NCBI GenBank assembly: GCA_045576675.1
Contig: JAZNGX010000012.1
Location: 1 to 12,881, forward strand
DNA from: JAZNGX01 sp045576675
GTDB lineage: Bacteria; Bacillota; Clostridia; Monoglobales; Firm-18
Reading direction: 5' to 3'
Length of the DNA stretch: 12,881 bases
Positions 1 to 7,227 of this stretch are shown one piece after another; the first letter of the stretch is position 1, and each line of letters opens with the position of its first letter. A program made the translations under genes and the position numbers. A model generated the notes under the pieces. It worked only from the letters and a program-made list of their open reading frames with translations. It did not search any database and was not told where the DNA came from.

Positions 1-1
1 T

Positions 2-322
2 AATATAAAAAAAGATGGTAATAAATATATATTTACAGATTCTGATGGGAAAACTGAAAAATATACTGAAAAAGATAAGGAAAAAGCATCCAGTGTTATA
101 AAAGAATATGCAGATACAATTATTGCGATGGCAGACAAACACAATGTTAATCCTATAGTTTTGGCAGGGTGTATTTATTCAGAACAATGTTTGAATGTAG
201 ATTGGGTAGATTCTGTTACTGATGTTTTATTTCACTTTATGGACACGTCAATTGGTGTAGCACAAGTAAAAGTTTCTACTGCCAAAATGTTGGAAGATAA
301 AGGATATATACCAGATACTTAA
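2..322 (+). CDS. Lysozyme/transglycosylase-fold protein, C-terminal part (5' end outside window)
   Basis: The reading frame is open from the left edge (first full codon at 2) to TAA at 320-322. This gives the last 106 residues of a protein whose start lies outside the window. The visible part opens with a Lys/Asp/Glu-rich stretch (residues 1-30), then a helical segment with a short VLAGCIYSEQ motif; E61 sits where lysozyme-like lytic transglycosylases carry the catalytic Glu. Next comes a GVAQV motif (85-89), like the G-x-x-Q motif of SLT/goose-lysozyme domains, followed by a helix (STAKMLEDKGYI). A peptidoglycan-cleaving or related wall function is inferred from these motifs only. An internal ATG at 128 exists but has no convincing ribosome binding site, so it is probably not the start. 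The next gene follows after 12 nt, suggesting co-transcription. Confidence 0.6.
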   Translation, partial: NIKKDGNKYIFTDSDGKTEKYTEKDKEKASSVIKEYADTIIAMADKHNVNPIVLAGCIYSEQCLNVDWVDSVTDVLFHFMDTSIGVAQVKVSTAKMLEDKGYIPDT

Positions 323-334
323 CACTTATGGGAG

Positions 335-775
335 ATGATTAGTATCAAAAAAATATTTTACCTTGCAATAATATTAATTGTCGTGATGTTTGTGTTACCA
401 CTATCACTTTTTGCAACTAATATTATTTACAATAACATAGTCCTTAATATTTATGAATATAAAATCAATAAAGTACCATTGCCTCAAGAGTTCGAAATCA
501 TTTCAAAAGATAAGCTTGTCGGAAATTTTTTCGGCGGTGGTGATAATATAGATTTTATGGTATATTACATAGTAAAAACTGATATGACAGAGCAGGAAAT
601 AGAAGATTATTATAAAAGTGTGTATGTACCGCCAGCAAAATTTTACCGAGACAAATCAGGAGTTATTGTAAATGAGATGCCGGACAATGTTTATATTGAT
701 GTTCCAAAAGAATGTATGCTTGTTATATTTATTGACGAAAGTTATCCGGCACTATTGGATATAAGAGGATGCTAG
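335..775 (+). CDS. Small membrane-anchored protein of unknown function
   Basis: 146 residues. A positively charged N-terminus (MISIKK) precedes one hydrophobic segment at about 8-28, best read as a signal anchor. The remaining ~115 residues are predicted outside the membrane, with a short Gly-rich turn (FFGGGDN, about 65-71) and an acidic helix (TEQEIEDYYKS). I do not recognise the family. Start choice is uncertain: GGAG at 331-334 directly abuts the ATG at 335, leaving no spacer. ATT at 338 or a slightly later non-canonical codon is therefore possible, although no other ATG/GTG/TTG is well placed. It lies 12 nt after the transglycosylase-like gene, and the pair may act together at the cell envelope; that is inference from position only. 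Confidence 0.6.
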   Translation: MISIKKIFYLAIILIVVMFVLPLSLFATNIIYNNIVLNIYEYKINKVPLPQEFEIISKDKLVGNFFGGGDNIDFMVYYIVKTDMTEQEIEDYYKSVYVPPAKFYRDKSGVIVNEMPDNVYIDVPKECMLVIFIDESYPALLDIRGC

Positions 776-800
776 GTTTTTCATAAGACAATGACGACAA

Positions 801-830
801 AAAAGCCACAGGATATATCCTGTGGCTTTT
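801..830. terminator. Bidirectional rho-independent terminator between convergent genes
   Basis: A perfect 13-bp inverted repeat: left arm 801-813, right arm 818-830, loop TATA at 814-817, with GCCACAGGA as stem core. Read on the minus strand the stem is followed by six T (end of the rpiB unit). Read on the plus strand it ends in CTTTT followed by AT-rich DNA (end of the gene stopping at 775). It fills the gap between convergent genes ending at 775 and 841. Confidence 0.9.
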
Positions 831-840
831 AATCATTATT

Positions 841-1263
841 TTATTCAAACATTGCTATTCTCTGGCTGTGTCTTCCGCCTTCAAATTCGGCATTAAGCCA
901 GCCCTTAACAATATCTTTTCCCGTTTCGATACCAATTATTCTTGCACCAAGTGCCAAAACATTAGTATCGTTATGCTGACGTGAAAGGATTGCAGACAAA
1001 GGCTCGCTTACAGCGGCACATCTGATGCCTCTGTGCTTGTTTGCGGCAATTGACATACCAATGCCTGTTCCACAAATCAAAATGCCTTTTTCGCACTCTC
1101 CCGATGTTATTGCATTACATACCTTGTCGGCATATTCGGGATAATTGCAGCTATCATTAGTATATGTACCGAAGTCTTTAACCTCGTAATTCATACCCTT
1201 TAAATAATCTATAATAAGATTCTTGAATTCAACCGCTGCATGGTCACAACCTATTGCTATCAT
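841..1263 (-). CDS. rpiB: Ribose-5-phosphate isomerase B
   Basis: 140 residues, close to the usual ~145 of the RpiB/LacAB family. The enzyme interconverts D-ribose 5-phosphate and D-ribulose 5-phosphate in the cytoplasmic non-oxidative pentose phosphate pathway. Visible family marks are the N-terminal IGCDHAA motif (4-10), the ICGTGIGMS loop (63-71) with C64 as the family's catalytic base, the anion-binding loop after it, H97-N98, R108 in LGAR, and the C-terminal RHSQR (131-135) that contacts the phosphate. No key residue is missing. AAGGAG lies about 14 nt upstream of the ATG, a long spacer, but the homology-supported start MIAIGCDHA leaves no better option. It lies 20 nt behind the P-loop gene and is the last gene of its transcription unit. 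Some family members act on allose- or galactose-6-phosphate; the Cys-type active site and pgi neighbourhood favour ribose-5-phosphate. Confidence 0.93.
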   Translation of the reverse strand: MIAIGCDHAAVEFKNLIIDYLKGMNYEVKDFGTYTNDSCNYPEYADKVCNAITSGECEKGILICGTGIGMSIAANKHRGIRCAAVSEPLSAILSRQHNDTNVLALGARIIGIETGKDIVKGWLNAEFEGGRHSQRIAMFE

Positions 1264-1283
1264 CTTAAAGAATAATGCTCCTT

Positions 1284-1697
1284 TTATTTTACAATATAAT
1301 CCTTGATTTTATCAGTAGCTTCGCTTACGGGGGCACTGATAGTCAATGTGAAATTAACATTAAGCTTTTCTGAAAGACGTGCAAGCTCGTCAAAGAACGC
1401 ATCACTTTCAGCCACAGGCTTGCCTGTGATTTTTGTAACACTGTCAATAAACACGTGTGTTATATCATAATCTCTTGAAAGAATTCCGCTTACATAACCT
1501 GTGAATGCCTCATAACTGTCTGTCTTAAATTCAGATGTATCAGATAAACGAACAGCAGATTTAACGTCAAACAAATGTCTGTTGCCCTGAGCTATGCATA
1601 CAACATTACCGTTTTCCTGATCAGCAGCCGTGTTAACCATCTCAATAAAAGCCTTGGTTTTGCCTGAGCCCTTTTCGCCCATTAAAATCTTTATCAT
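1284..1697 (-). CDS. Small P-loop ATPase/NTPase of unknown role
   Basis: 137 residues with a clear Walker A motif GEKGSGKT at 7-14 and a Walker B-like HVFID at 81-85 ending in Asp. The rest has alternating helices and strands, consistent with a single minimal P-loop domain and no added domain. The family occurs in clostridial genomes without a settled function; automatic annotations sometimes call such proteins PilT-like, which this sequence does not support. AGGAGG (plus-strand 1705-1710 region) lies about 8 nt before the ATG. It is the first gene of a two-gene unit with rpiB (20 nt gap) behind its own promoter. ATP or GTP binding is well supported; the cellular process is not known. Confidence 0.75.
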   Translation of the reverse strand: MIKILMGEKGSGKTKAFIEMVNTAADQENGNVVCIAQGNRHLFDVKSAVRLSDTSEFKTDSYEAFTGYVSGILSRDYDITHVFIDSVTKITGKPVAESDAFFDELARLSEKLNVNFTLTISAPVSEATDKIKDYIVK

Positions 1698-1727
1698 TTT
1701 AAAAACCTCCTTTTATTTTATAGATAT

Positions 1728-1756
1728 ATTGTACTATAAAACAAAAGCTAATGCAA
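1728..1756 (-). promoter_or_regulatory. Sigma-A-type promoter for the P-loop ATPase-rpiB unit
   Basis: Read on the minus strand, TTGCAT (plus coordinates 1751-1756) and TACAAT (1728-1733) are separated by exactly 17 nt. The -10 box lies about 30 nt upstream of the ATG at 1697, leaving room for the AGGAGG ribosome binding site. Good fit to the vegetative consensus. Confidence 0.72.
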
Positions 1757-1779
1757 GCATTATTTGTAAATATTTTATA

Positions 1780-3111
1780 TTATTTTAAACGTTTTTCCAA
1801 TTCTGCCTTTTGTGCCTCGTATCCCGGCTTGCCCAAAAGTGCAAACATATTCTTTTTGTATGCCTCAACGCCCGGCTGGTTAAAGGGATTTACGCCTAAT
1901 AAATAGCCGCTTATTGCACAGGCTTTTTCAAAGAAGTATACCAAAAAGCCGAAGTTGTATGAAGAAAGCTCTGAAAGCTCGATTACAAAGTTTGGAACAC
2001 CGCCGTCTGTGTGAGCAAGAACTGTTCCCTGCATAGCCTTGTGGTTTACAAAGTTAACTGTTTTACCTGCTAAAAAGTTAAGTCCGTCAAGGTCGTCTTT
2101 ATCCTCGCCTATTGTTACATCAATTTTTGGTGCGGCAACGTTAAGTACAGTTTCAAACAGGCAGCGTCTGCCGTCCTGAATGTACTGACCCATTGAGTGA
2201 AGGTCTGTTGAAAAATCTGCACCTGCAGGGAATATACCCTTTTGGTCCTTGCCCTCGCTCTCGCCGTATAGCTGCTTCCACCACTCTGTCATATAGTGAA
2301 GTGCAGGCTCGTAATTAACAAGCATTTCAATTGTTTTGCCTTTCTGAAGCATTGCAAAACGTGCAGCAGCGTACTGATAGCATTCGTTTTCGTCAAGCTT
2401 ATCAACTGAGTATTGCTTGCAGGCATCCTGTGCACCCTTCATCATTTCATCAATATCTGCACCGCTTACTGCGATTGGCAATAAGCCTACTGCTGTAAGA
2501 ACTGAAAATCTGCCGCCAACGTCATCAGGAACAACAAAGGTTTCGTAGCCTTCATCATTAGAAAGCTTTTTAAGTGCTCCTTTTGCTTTGTCGGTAGTTG
2601 CATAAATTCTTTCCTTTGCACCTGCTTTGCCATACTTTTTCTCTAAAAGGTCGCGGAAAATTCTGAATGCGATTGCAGGCTCTGTTGTTGTGCCTGATTT
2701 TGAAATTACGTTAACAGAAAAATCCTTATCCTTAACCATTTCAACAAGCTCTGCAAGATATGATGAGCTTATGCTGTTGCCCGCAAAGAAGATTTTGGTT
2801 TTTGCGTTGTAATTTGCAAGAGGAGAGGAAGTGAATTCAATTGCCGCTCTTGCACCTAAATATGAACCGCCTATTCCTATAACAATAAGAATTTCAGACT
2901 GGTCGTTAATCTTTTTTGCTGCAGCTTTAATTCTTTCAAACTCGTCTTTATCATAATCAAAGGGCAAATTAACCCAACCTAAAAAGTCGTTACCTGCACC
3001 TGTTTTTTCATCAATAGCTTTGTGTGCTGCAGAAACTGCACCTTTAAGACATAAAAGCTCGTCTTTGCTAATGTAGTTTTCTGCAAAAGAATAGTCAAAT
3101 TTTACTGACAT
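1780..3111 (-). CDS. pgi: Glucose-6-phosphate isomerase
   Basis: 443 residues from the chosen start, the usual length (~445-450) of Gram-positive PGI. It interconverts glucose 6-phosphate and fructose 6-phosphate in glycolysis/gluconeogenesis. Visible are the GIGGSYLGARA loop (79-89), the SIS-domain phosphate loop SKSGTTTEP (137-145), signature DDVGGRFSVLTAVGLLP (196-212), and the C-terminal signature ending NPFNQPGVEAYK (408-419). E284, H305 and K419 keep the spacing of the Geobacillus catalytic residues E290, H311 and K425. The ATG at 3111 is preferred over the longer frame starting at 3150. AAAGGA lies 9 nt before 3111, the product starts MSVKFDY like homologues, and the promoter at 3162-3190 would start transcription almost at the upstream ATG. 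No terminator is visible before the next gene, so read-through toward rpiB is possible. Confidence 0.97.
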   Translation of the reverse strand: MSVKFDYSFAENYISKDELLCLKGAVSAAHKAIDEKTGAGNDFLGWVNLPFDYDKDEFERIKAAAKKINDQSEILIVIGIGGSYLGARAAIEFTSSPLANYNAKTKIFFAGNSISSSYLAELVEMVKDKDFSVNVISKSGTTTEPAIAFRIFRDLLEKKYGKAGAKERIYATTDKAKGALKKLSNDEGYETFVVPDDVGGRFSVLTAVGLLPIAVSGADIDEMMKGAQDACKQYSVDKLDENECYQYAAARFAMLQKGKTIEMLVNYEPALHYMTEWWKQLYGESEGKDQKGIFPAGADFSTDLHSMGQYIQDGRRCLFETVLNVAAPKIDVTIGEDKDDLDGLNFLAGKTVNFVNHKAMQGTVLAHTDGGVPNFVIELSELSSYNFGFLVYFFEKACAISGYLLGVNPFNQPGVEAYKKNMFALLGKPGYEAQKAELEKRLK

Positions 3112-3161
3112 GATGTTCATTCCTTTCGATGCTAAATATTCATTTTTCAAAAAACATATTC

Positions 3162-3190
3162 ATTTTATTACAAAACCGATGAAAAATCAA
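3162..3190 (-). promoter_or_regulatory. Sigma-A-type promoter for pgi
   Basis: On the minus strand, TTGATT (plus coordinates 3185-3190) and TAAAAT (3162-3167) are 17 nt apart, immediately after the stop of the VanW gene (3197). Expected transcription start is near 3155, giving a leader of about 40 nt to the ATG at 3111. Confidence 0.65.
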
Positions 3191-3196
3191 CCATAT

Positions 3197-3775
3197 TTAT
3201 AAAATTTTGCTGATACTTGCAAAAATTTTACTATTATTTGTAGAAACTTCTATTTTTATGCTGCTGTTTGTGTTGTTTTTTATCTTTAGATCAAGTGAGT
3301 CGTAGTTCACTGCAGCATCTTTTCCTTCGGCAACATAATTTACCGGCTTGTCGTGAGTATGATGCTCAATAGTTTCAAGCCCTGCAATAAGTGCGGCATT
3401 GTAAATAGTTGTGCTTACCTGACATACTCCGCCACCGTAATCATCAACATATTCACCATTAATAAGCACCTTTGCCTTTTGGTAACCACGTTCGCCAGAA
3501 CGCTCGCCGACTGTTGAATTGAATGAAAACACCTCTCCCGGAGCTAATGTGACTCCGTTTATTGCCTTGATGCATAAATTAATATTATGCAGTCTGCTTT
3601 CGGCACTGTCGTGTATAACTGTCTGAAACGCTGCAAGCAGCTCACTTTGCTGAACACTTTTTTGTTGCTGTGGCTGTTCATTTGCAGGCGGAACAGGAGG
3701 TTCGTTTTTTTCTTTCTGTTGGCTGCAACCGCAAAAAACAACTGCTGTTAACAATATTATTACCATTTTTTTCAC
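3197..3775 (-). CDS. VanW-domain lipoprotein
   Basis: 192 residues starting at GTG (3773-3775), with GAGGTG 5 nt upstream. The N-terminus is a signal peptide ending VVFCGC (12-17), a plausible lipobox with C17 lipidated. A Pro/Gln/Glu-rich linker (20-45) follows, as expected for an extracytoplasmic anchored protein. Residues ~60-160 carry the VanW/YoaR core: N-I-x-L-C near 64-68, PGEVFSFNSTVG (79-90), GERGYQKAK, then the hallmark GGGVCQVSTTIYNAAL (114-129), HTHDKPVNYV and the GKDAAV segment. VanW proteins are linked by name to vancomycin-resistance clusters, but most copies are isolated wall-associated proteins of unknown activity, and no van ligase or dipeptidase gene is nearby. This one is short: the core domain without the extra N-terminal repeats of larger YoaR proteins. 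The pgi promoter lies just past its stop. Confidence 0.88.
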   Translation of the reverse strand: MKKMVIILLTAVVFCGCSQQKEKNEPPVPPANEQPQQQKSVQQSELLAAFQTVIHDSAESRLHNINLCIKAINGVTLAPGEVFSFNSTVGERSGERGYQKAKVLINGEYVDDYGGGVCQVSTTIYNAALIAGLETIEHHTHDKPVNYVAEGKDAAVNYDSLDLKIKNNTNSSIKIEVSTNNSKIFASISKIL

Positions 3776-3852
3776 ATTATCACCTCGTTTTTTTTATTAT
3801 TCTAAAAAAACACAATTAAATTACAGGAATTTTTTAATTTTCTATTTATTTT

Positions 3853-3880
3853 TTGAATTTTTTGTGTTATGATATATAAT
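3853..3880 (+). promoter_or_regulatory. Promoter for the XRE-cupin / acyl-CoA synthetase / cohesin-dockerin unit
   Basis: TTGAAT at 3853-3858 and a perfect TATAAT at 3875-3880 with a 16-nt spacer (TTTGAA at 3852-3857 would give 17). Transcription would start near 3887, about 20 nt before the ATG at 3908. The short AT-rich region 3786-3907 is shared with the divergent VanW gene, for which I see only a weak -10 candidate (TAGAAT on the minus strand near 3800). This is the only clear promoter upstream of the four plus-strand genes. Confidence 0.7.
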
Positions 3881-3907
3881 GTAGGATAATAGAAAGGATG
3901 ATTGCGA

Positions 3908-4465
3908 ATGTCAGAAAACATTAAAATAGTCGCTAACAGAATTAAGGAGCTTCGTGAAATAGTAGGTTATACTGCCGAAGAGCTTTCAAAGATGCTTTCT
4001 ATGACTGTTGATGAATATTTGGAATATGAATCGGGCAATACCGACATTCCGATAAGCGTGCTTTATGAGATTTCTAATCAGCTTGGTGTAGAGCTTACAA
4101 CAATTCTGACAGGTGAAGAGCCACGCCTTAAACGTTATTCGTTTGTAAAAAACGGCGAGGGTATCGACATTGAACGCAGTAAGCAATACAAGTATAAAAA
4201 TATTGCTTATAAAATGCAGAATAAAAAGTCTGAAATTTTGCTTGTTACTGTTGAACCTGATGAAAAGGACAGTACCATTCATTTAAACACGCATCCGGGT
4301 CAGGAGCTTGATTATATCCTTGAGGGTGAAGTCGTCATTAAGGTTGCCGATACTGAAATAAAACTTGGTGTTGGTGACACACTATATTATGATTCTGCTT
4401 ATCCGCACGGTATGAAATGTATTGGTGATAAGCCGGCAAAAATATTAACTGTAATAACGGCTTGA
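3908..4465 (+). CDS. XRE-family regulator with C-terminal cupin domain
   Basis: 185 residues. The N-terminal HTH_3/XRE domain (about 7-62) has the pattern IKELREIVGYTAEELSKML and the turn before the recognition helix around VDEYLEYESG. The C-terminal cupin_2 domain (about 111-182) shows THPGQELDYILEGEVVI (128-144; H129 and E133 in metal-ligand-like positions), GDTLYYDS and a late YPHG (H167). Such regulators bind a small ligand in the cupin and adjust a neighbouring operon; here it stands directly before an acyl-CoA synthetase, a recurring clostridial pairing, so an acid or acyl-CoA ligand is plausible but inferred. ATG at 3908 is preferred over TTG at 3902 because AAAGGA (3893-3898) is 9 nt from the ATG but only 3 nt from the TTG. 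Autoregulation is likely given the position just after its promoter. Confidence 0.9.
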   Translation: MSENIKIVANRIKELREIVGYTAEELSKMLSMTVDEYLEYESGNTDIPISVLYEISNQLGVELTTILTGEEPRLKRYSFVKNGEGIDIERSKQYKYKNIAYKMQNKKSEILLVTVEPDEKDSTIHLNTHPGQELDYILEGEVVIKVADTEIKLGVGDTLYYDSAYPHGMKCIGDKPAKILTVITA

Positions 4466-4469
4466 AAGG

Positions 4470-6146
4470 ATGTCCAAAGATAAAATGAGTTTAGTAGAAA
4501 AGTTTTGTAAAACGGACTATAGTTCGTATGAGGATTTTTATAATAATTTCAAAATTAATGTCCCTGAAAATTTTAATTACGGTTATGACGTAATTGATGC
4601 AATAGCTGCTGAAAAACCTGATAAGACAGCTCTTGTTTGGTGTGATGATACCGAGGTTAATGATAAAACCTTTTCATTTAAGGATATTTCGGATTTGTCA
4701 AATAAAACAGCGAACTTTTTAAAGGCACAGGGCGTCAAAAAAGGTGATGCTGTAATGCTTATTTTGAAAAGAAATTACCAGTTCTGGTACATAATGATTG
4801 CATTGCATAAAATCGGTGCGGTTGCAATTCCTGCAACATATCTTTTAACCAAAAAGGATATTGTTTACAGAAACAATGCCGCAAGCGTAAAGGCTATTAT
4901 TTCAACAAATGATGAGGTTGTTTTAGAGCATATCGAGGCGGCTGTTCCCGATTCTGAAACACTTGAAAAGCTTATCATTGTAAACGGTGAGCGAGAGGGC
5001 TGGATTTCTTTTGACGATGAGGTTGATAAGTGTTCTGACAGTTTCCCAAGACCTACAGGTGAGGAAGCAACAACAAATAATGACATTATGCTGATGTACT
5101 TTACATCAGGCACAACCGGCAATCCAAAAATGGCGGCACACAATTTCATTTATCCTTTAGGTCACATTATAACAGCAAAATTCTGGCACGACTTAAATGA
5201 AAATGATTTGCATATTTCTGTTGCAGATACAGGCTGGGCAAAGTGTGCATGGGGTAAGCTTTACGGTCAGTGGATTTGTGAGGCTGCACTGTTTGTTTAC
5301 GATATGGAAAAATTTGTTCCGATAAAGCTTTTGGAAAAAATTTCAAAGCATAAGGTAACGTCGTTTTGTGCTCCGCCTACGATTTATCGCTTTATGATGC
5401 AGGAGGATATAACAAAGTTTGATTTGTCTTCACTTCGCAGCTGTTGCCTTGCAGGTGAGCCTTTAAATCCTGATATTTATAACAAATTCAGGGAGCTTAC
5501 AGGTATCAGTATGAGAGAAGGCTTCGGTCAGACAGAAACGGTTGTTGCTCTTGCAAACTTCCCGTGGATGACACCAAAGCCCGGTTCGATGGGTAAGCCG
5601 TCGCCGGCACTTGGGGTAGACATCGTTAAGGAAAACGGCGAATCTTGTATGGCAGGTGAAGAGGGCGAAATTGTTTTTAAAGCAGAAAGCGGACAGGTTC
5701 CCGGCTTGTTTATAAAATACTATCGTGATGATGAACGCACCAAAGAAAAATGGTACGACGGAGTTTATCATACAGGTGACCTTGCCTGGATTGATGAGGA
5801 CGGATATGTGTTCTATGTAGGTCGTGACGATGATGTAATAAAATCATCAGGCTACAGAATAGGCCCGTTTGAAATTGAAAGTGCATTGCTTGAGCATCCG
5901 GCTGTACTTGAAACTGCAATTACAGCTGTTCCCGACCCGATACGCGGTCAGGTTGTAAAGGCAACAATTGTTCTGAAAAAAGGCTACAAGCCTTCAGAAC
6001 AGCTTAAAAAGGATTTGCAAAATCATGTTAAGAGGGTTACTGCACCATACAAATACCCGAGAATCATTGAGTTTGTAAATGAACTTCCCAAAACCACAAG
6101 CGGCAAAATCCGCCGCGTGGCTATAAGAGAACAGGACAACAAGTAA
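4470..6146 (+). CDS. AMP-forming acyl-CoA synthetase (medium-chain/AcsM type)
   Basis: 558 residues, full length for the ANL superfamily. It should activate a carboxylic acid with ATP to an acyl-AMP, then transfer it to CoA in the cytoplasm. Visible are the P-loop-like FTSGTTGNPK (211-220), the acid-binding region around DTGWAKCAWGK (253-263), GFGQTE (351-356), YHTGDLAWIDEDGY (433-446, ATP-ribose Asp D437), the hinge/A8 segment SSGYRIGPFEIES (459-471) and PKTTSGKIRR (540-549) with catalytic K546. The overall pattern matches medium-chain acyl-CoA synthetases rather than acetate-specific Acs. The start is uncertain: the ATG at 4470 follows AAAGG with no spacer. The ATG at 4485 gives MSLVEKF, which resembles the N-terminus I recall for related proteins, but it lies 15 nt from AAAGG. 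The gap to the regulator is 4 nt. Substrate chain length cannot be read with certainty. Confidence 0.93.
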   Translation: MSKDKMSLVEKFCKTDYSSYEDFYNNFKINVPENFNYGYDVIDAIAAEKPDKTALVWCDDTEVNDKTFSFKDISDLSNKTANFLKAQGVKKGDAVMLILKRNYQFWYIMIALHKIGAVAIPATYLLTKKDIVYRNNAASVKAIISTNDEVVLEHIEAAVPDSETLEKLIIVNGEREGWISFDDEVDKCSDSFPRPTGEEATTNNDIMLMYFTSGTTGNPKMAAHNFIYPLGHIITAKFWHDLNENDLHISVADTGWAKCAWGKLYGQWICEAALFVYDMEKFVPIKLLEKISKHKVTSFCAPPTIYRFMMQEDITKFDLSSLRSCCLAGEPLNPDIYNKFRELTGISMREGFGQTETVVALANFPWMTPKPGSMGKPSPALGVDIVKENGESCMAGEEGEIVFKAESGQVPGLFIKYYRDDERTKEKWYDGVYHTGDLAWIDEDGYVFYVGRDDDVIKSSGYRIGPFEIESALLEHPAVLETAITAVPDPIRGQVVKATIVLKKGYKPSEQLKKDLQNHVKRVTAPYKYPRIIEFVNELPKTTSGKIRRVAIREQDNK

Positions 6147-6159
6147 AGGAGAGTAAGTT

Positions 6160-7227
6160 ATGAAAAAATTATTAGCAATTGTATTGTGCCTTGCATTTGC
6201 ATTAAGCTTTACAGCTTTTGCAGATGATCAGCAGACACCTGCTGAAGCAACTGTTTCAATCGCTGTAAACAACGCAAGCGTAACAGTCGGAGATACCGGT
6301 CTGGAGCTTACAGTTGATATTACAGCAGCAACAAAGAATATAACAACAGCTACAGTTGAGATTGCTATCGACAGCGATGCAATCGAGGTTGCAGGTGTAA
6401 CACCTGTTAACGAAACCACATACAATTATGTAATAGAAATTACAAATGACACACCGGCAACAACAGCACAGAAGGTTGTTCCGCTTGAGATAACAGGCTT
6501 TGATGTTGAAAATGCTCCTGCAACTGTAAACATCAGCCTTGTATCTGCTACAATAATGGATGATGCTGACCCTGCTGCAGAAATCACAAACGAGCTTGGT
6601 GCGGCAACAGCGGTTACGGTAAATAACCCTGTTATAAATGCAAAGCTTGTGTTTGCTCAGGAAATAATGTCAACTGATAATATTACTGTTACATATGAAG
6701 AGGTTGTTGCAGCAAATGACCCTGTAACTCCTCCTGCAGATGATGGTAATGGCGATGGCAACGGTAATGGTGATGGCAATGGCGATGGTGGCACATCACA
6801 GCAGTCAGAAGGCGGTGAAGGGGATGTAACTCCTCCTGCACCAAAGGTTTATAACACTGCTCTAACATTAAGAGCTGATGGCAAAACAGTGATTGTTGAG
6901 CCTGTGTTCGCAGATGGTGAAACAGCTATGACAGCAGGTACATATAAAGTTGTAATCGTAGCAGACGGGTACAAAATTACTGACGTTGCAGATATTACAA
7001 TTGATGCAGAGCATCCCGTTGCTGTATGGGAAACTGATTTGACAGCAGGATATATTACAGACGATGCAGTTATCGACCTTTACGATTTCCACGAAATCTG
7101 CAAGGTAATTGGTTCAGCACAGCCTGCAGCAAAGTATGACTTAAATCGTGACGGCAATGTTAACACACGTGACCTTACAATGCTTGTTGATAACTGGACA
7201 GCAGTTGTGGAAGGAGGAGCAAACTAA
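6160..7227 (+). CDS. Secreted protein: cohesin-like domain, linker, Ig-like module, dockerin
   Basis: 355 residues; AGGAG at 6147-6151 is 8 nt before the ATG. A signal peptide ends AFA|DD (cut after A21). Residues ~31-155 form a beta-rich domain opening VSIAVNNASVTVGDTGLEL, with the shape of cohesin-like modules (VGD-x5-V, then an x-A-T-V-E-I-A-I-D-S-D-A-I-E-V strand pattern). Residues 187-226 are a flexible linker with GNGDG repeats bracketed by two TPPA segments. Residues ~228-290 look like an Ig/carboxypeptidase-regulatory-like module (GTYKVVIVADGYKITD), comparable in place to the X module of X-dockerin pairs. Residues ~296-347 are a type I-like dockerin: canonical second Ca loop DLNRDGNVNTRD (327-338), degenerate first loop (298-309; Tyr for the first Asp, Ala for Gly). 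No catalytic domain is present. The next gene overlaps by 1 nt. The dockerin call is firmer than the cohesin call. Confidence 0.8.
   Translation: MKKLLAIVLCLAFALSFTAFADDQQTPAEATVSIAVNNASVTVGDTGLELTVDITAATKNITTATVEIAIDSDAIEVAGVTPVNETTYNYVIEITNDTPATTAQKVVPLEITGFDVENAPATVNISLVSATIMDDADPAAEITNELGAATAVTVNNPVINAKLVFAQEIMSTDNITVTYEEVVAANDPVTPPADDGNGDGNGNGDGNGDGGTSQQSEGGEGDVTPPAPKVYNTALTLRADGKTVIVEPVFADGETAMTAGTYKVVIVADGYKITDVADITIDAEHPVAVWETDLTAGYITDDAVIDLYDFHEICKVIGSAQPAAKYDLNRDGNVNTRDLTMLVDNWTAVVEGGAN
6742..6792 (+). repeat. In-frame Gly/Asn/Asp linker repeat
   Basis: Tandem GGY-AAY-GGY-GAY codons encode residues 195-211 (DGNGDG units). The wobble bases vary, so the protein repeat is conserved while the DNA is not a perfect tandem. 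It is a flexible spacer; the short repeat could expand or contract between strains. Confidence 0.75.

Noticed and set aside
3197..3775. Vancomycin-resistance cluster suggested by the VanW domain
   Set aside because: No VanH/A/B/X/Y/S/R-type gene is nearby; VanW-domain proteins are common in Clostridia outside resistance clusters.
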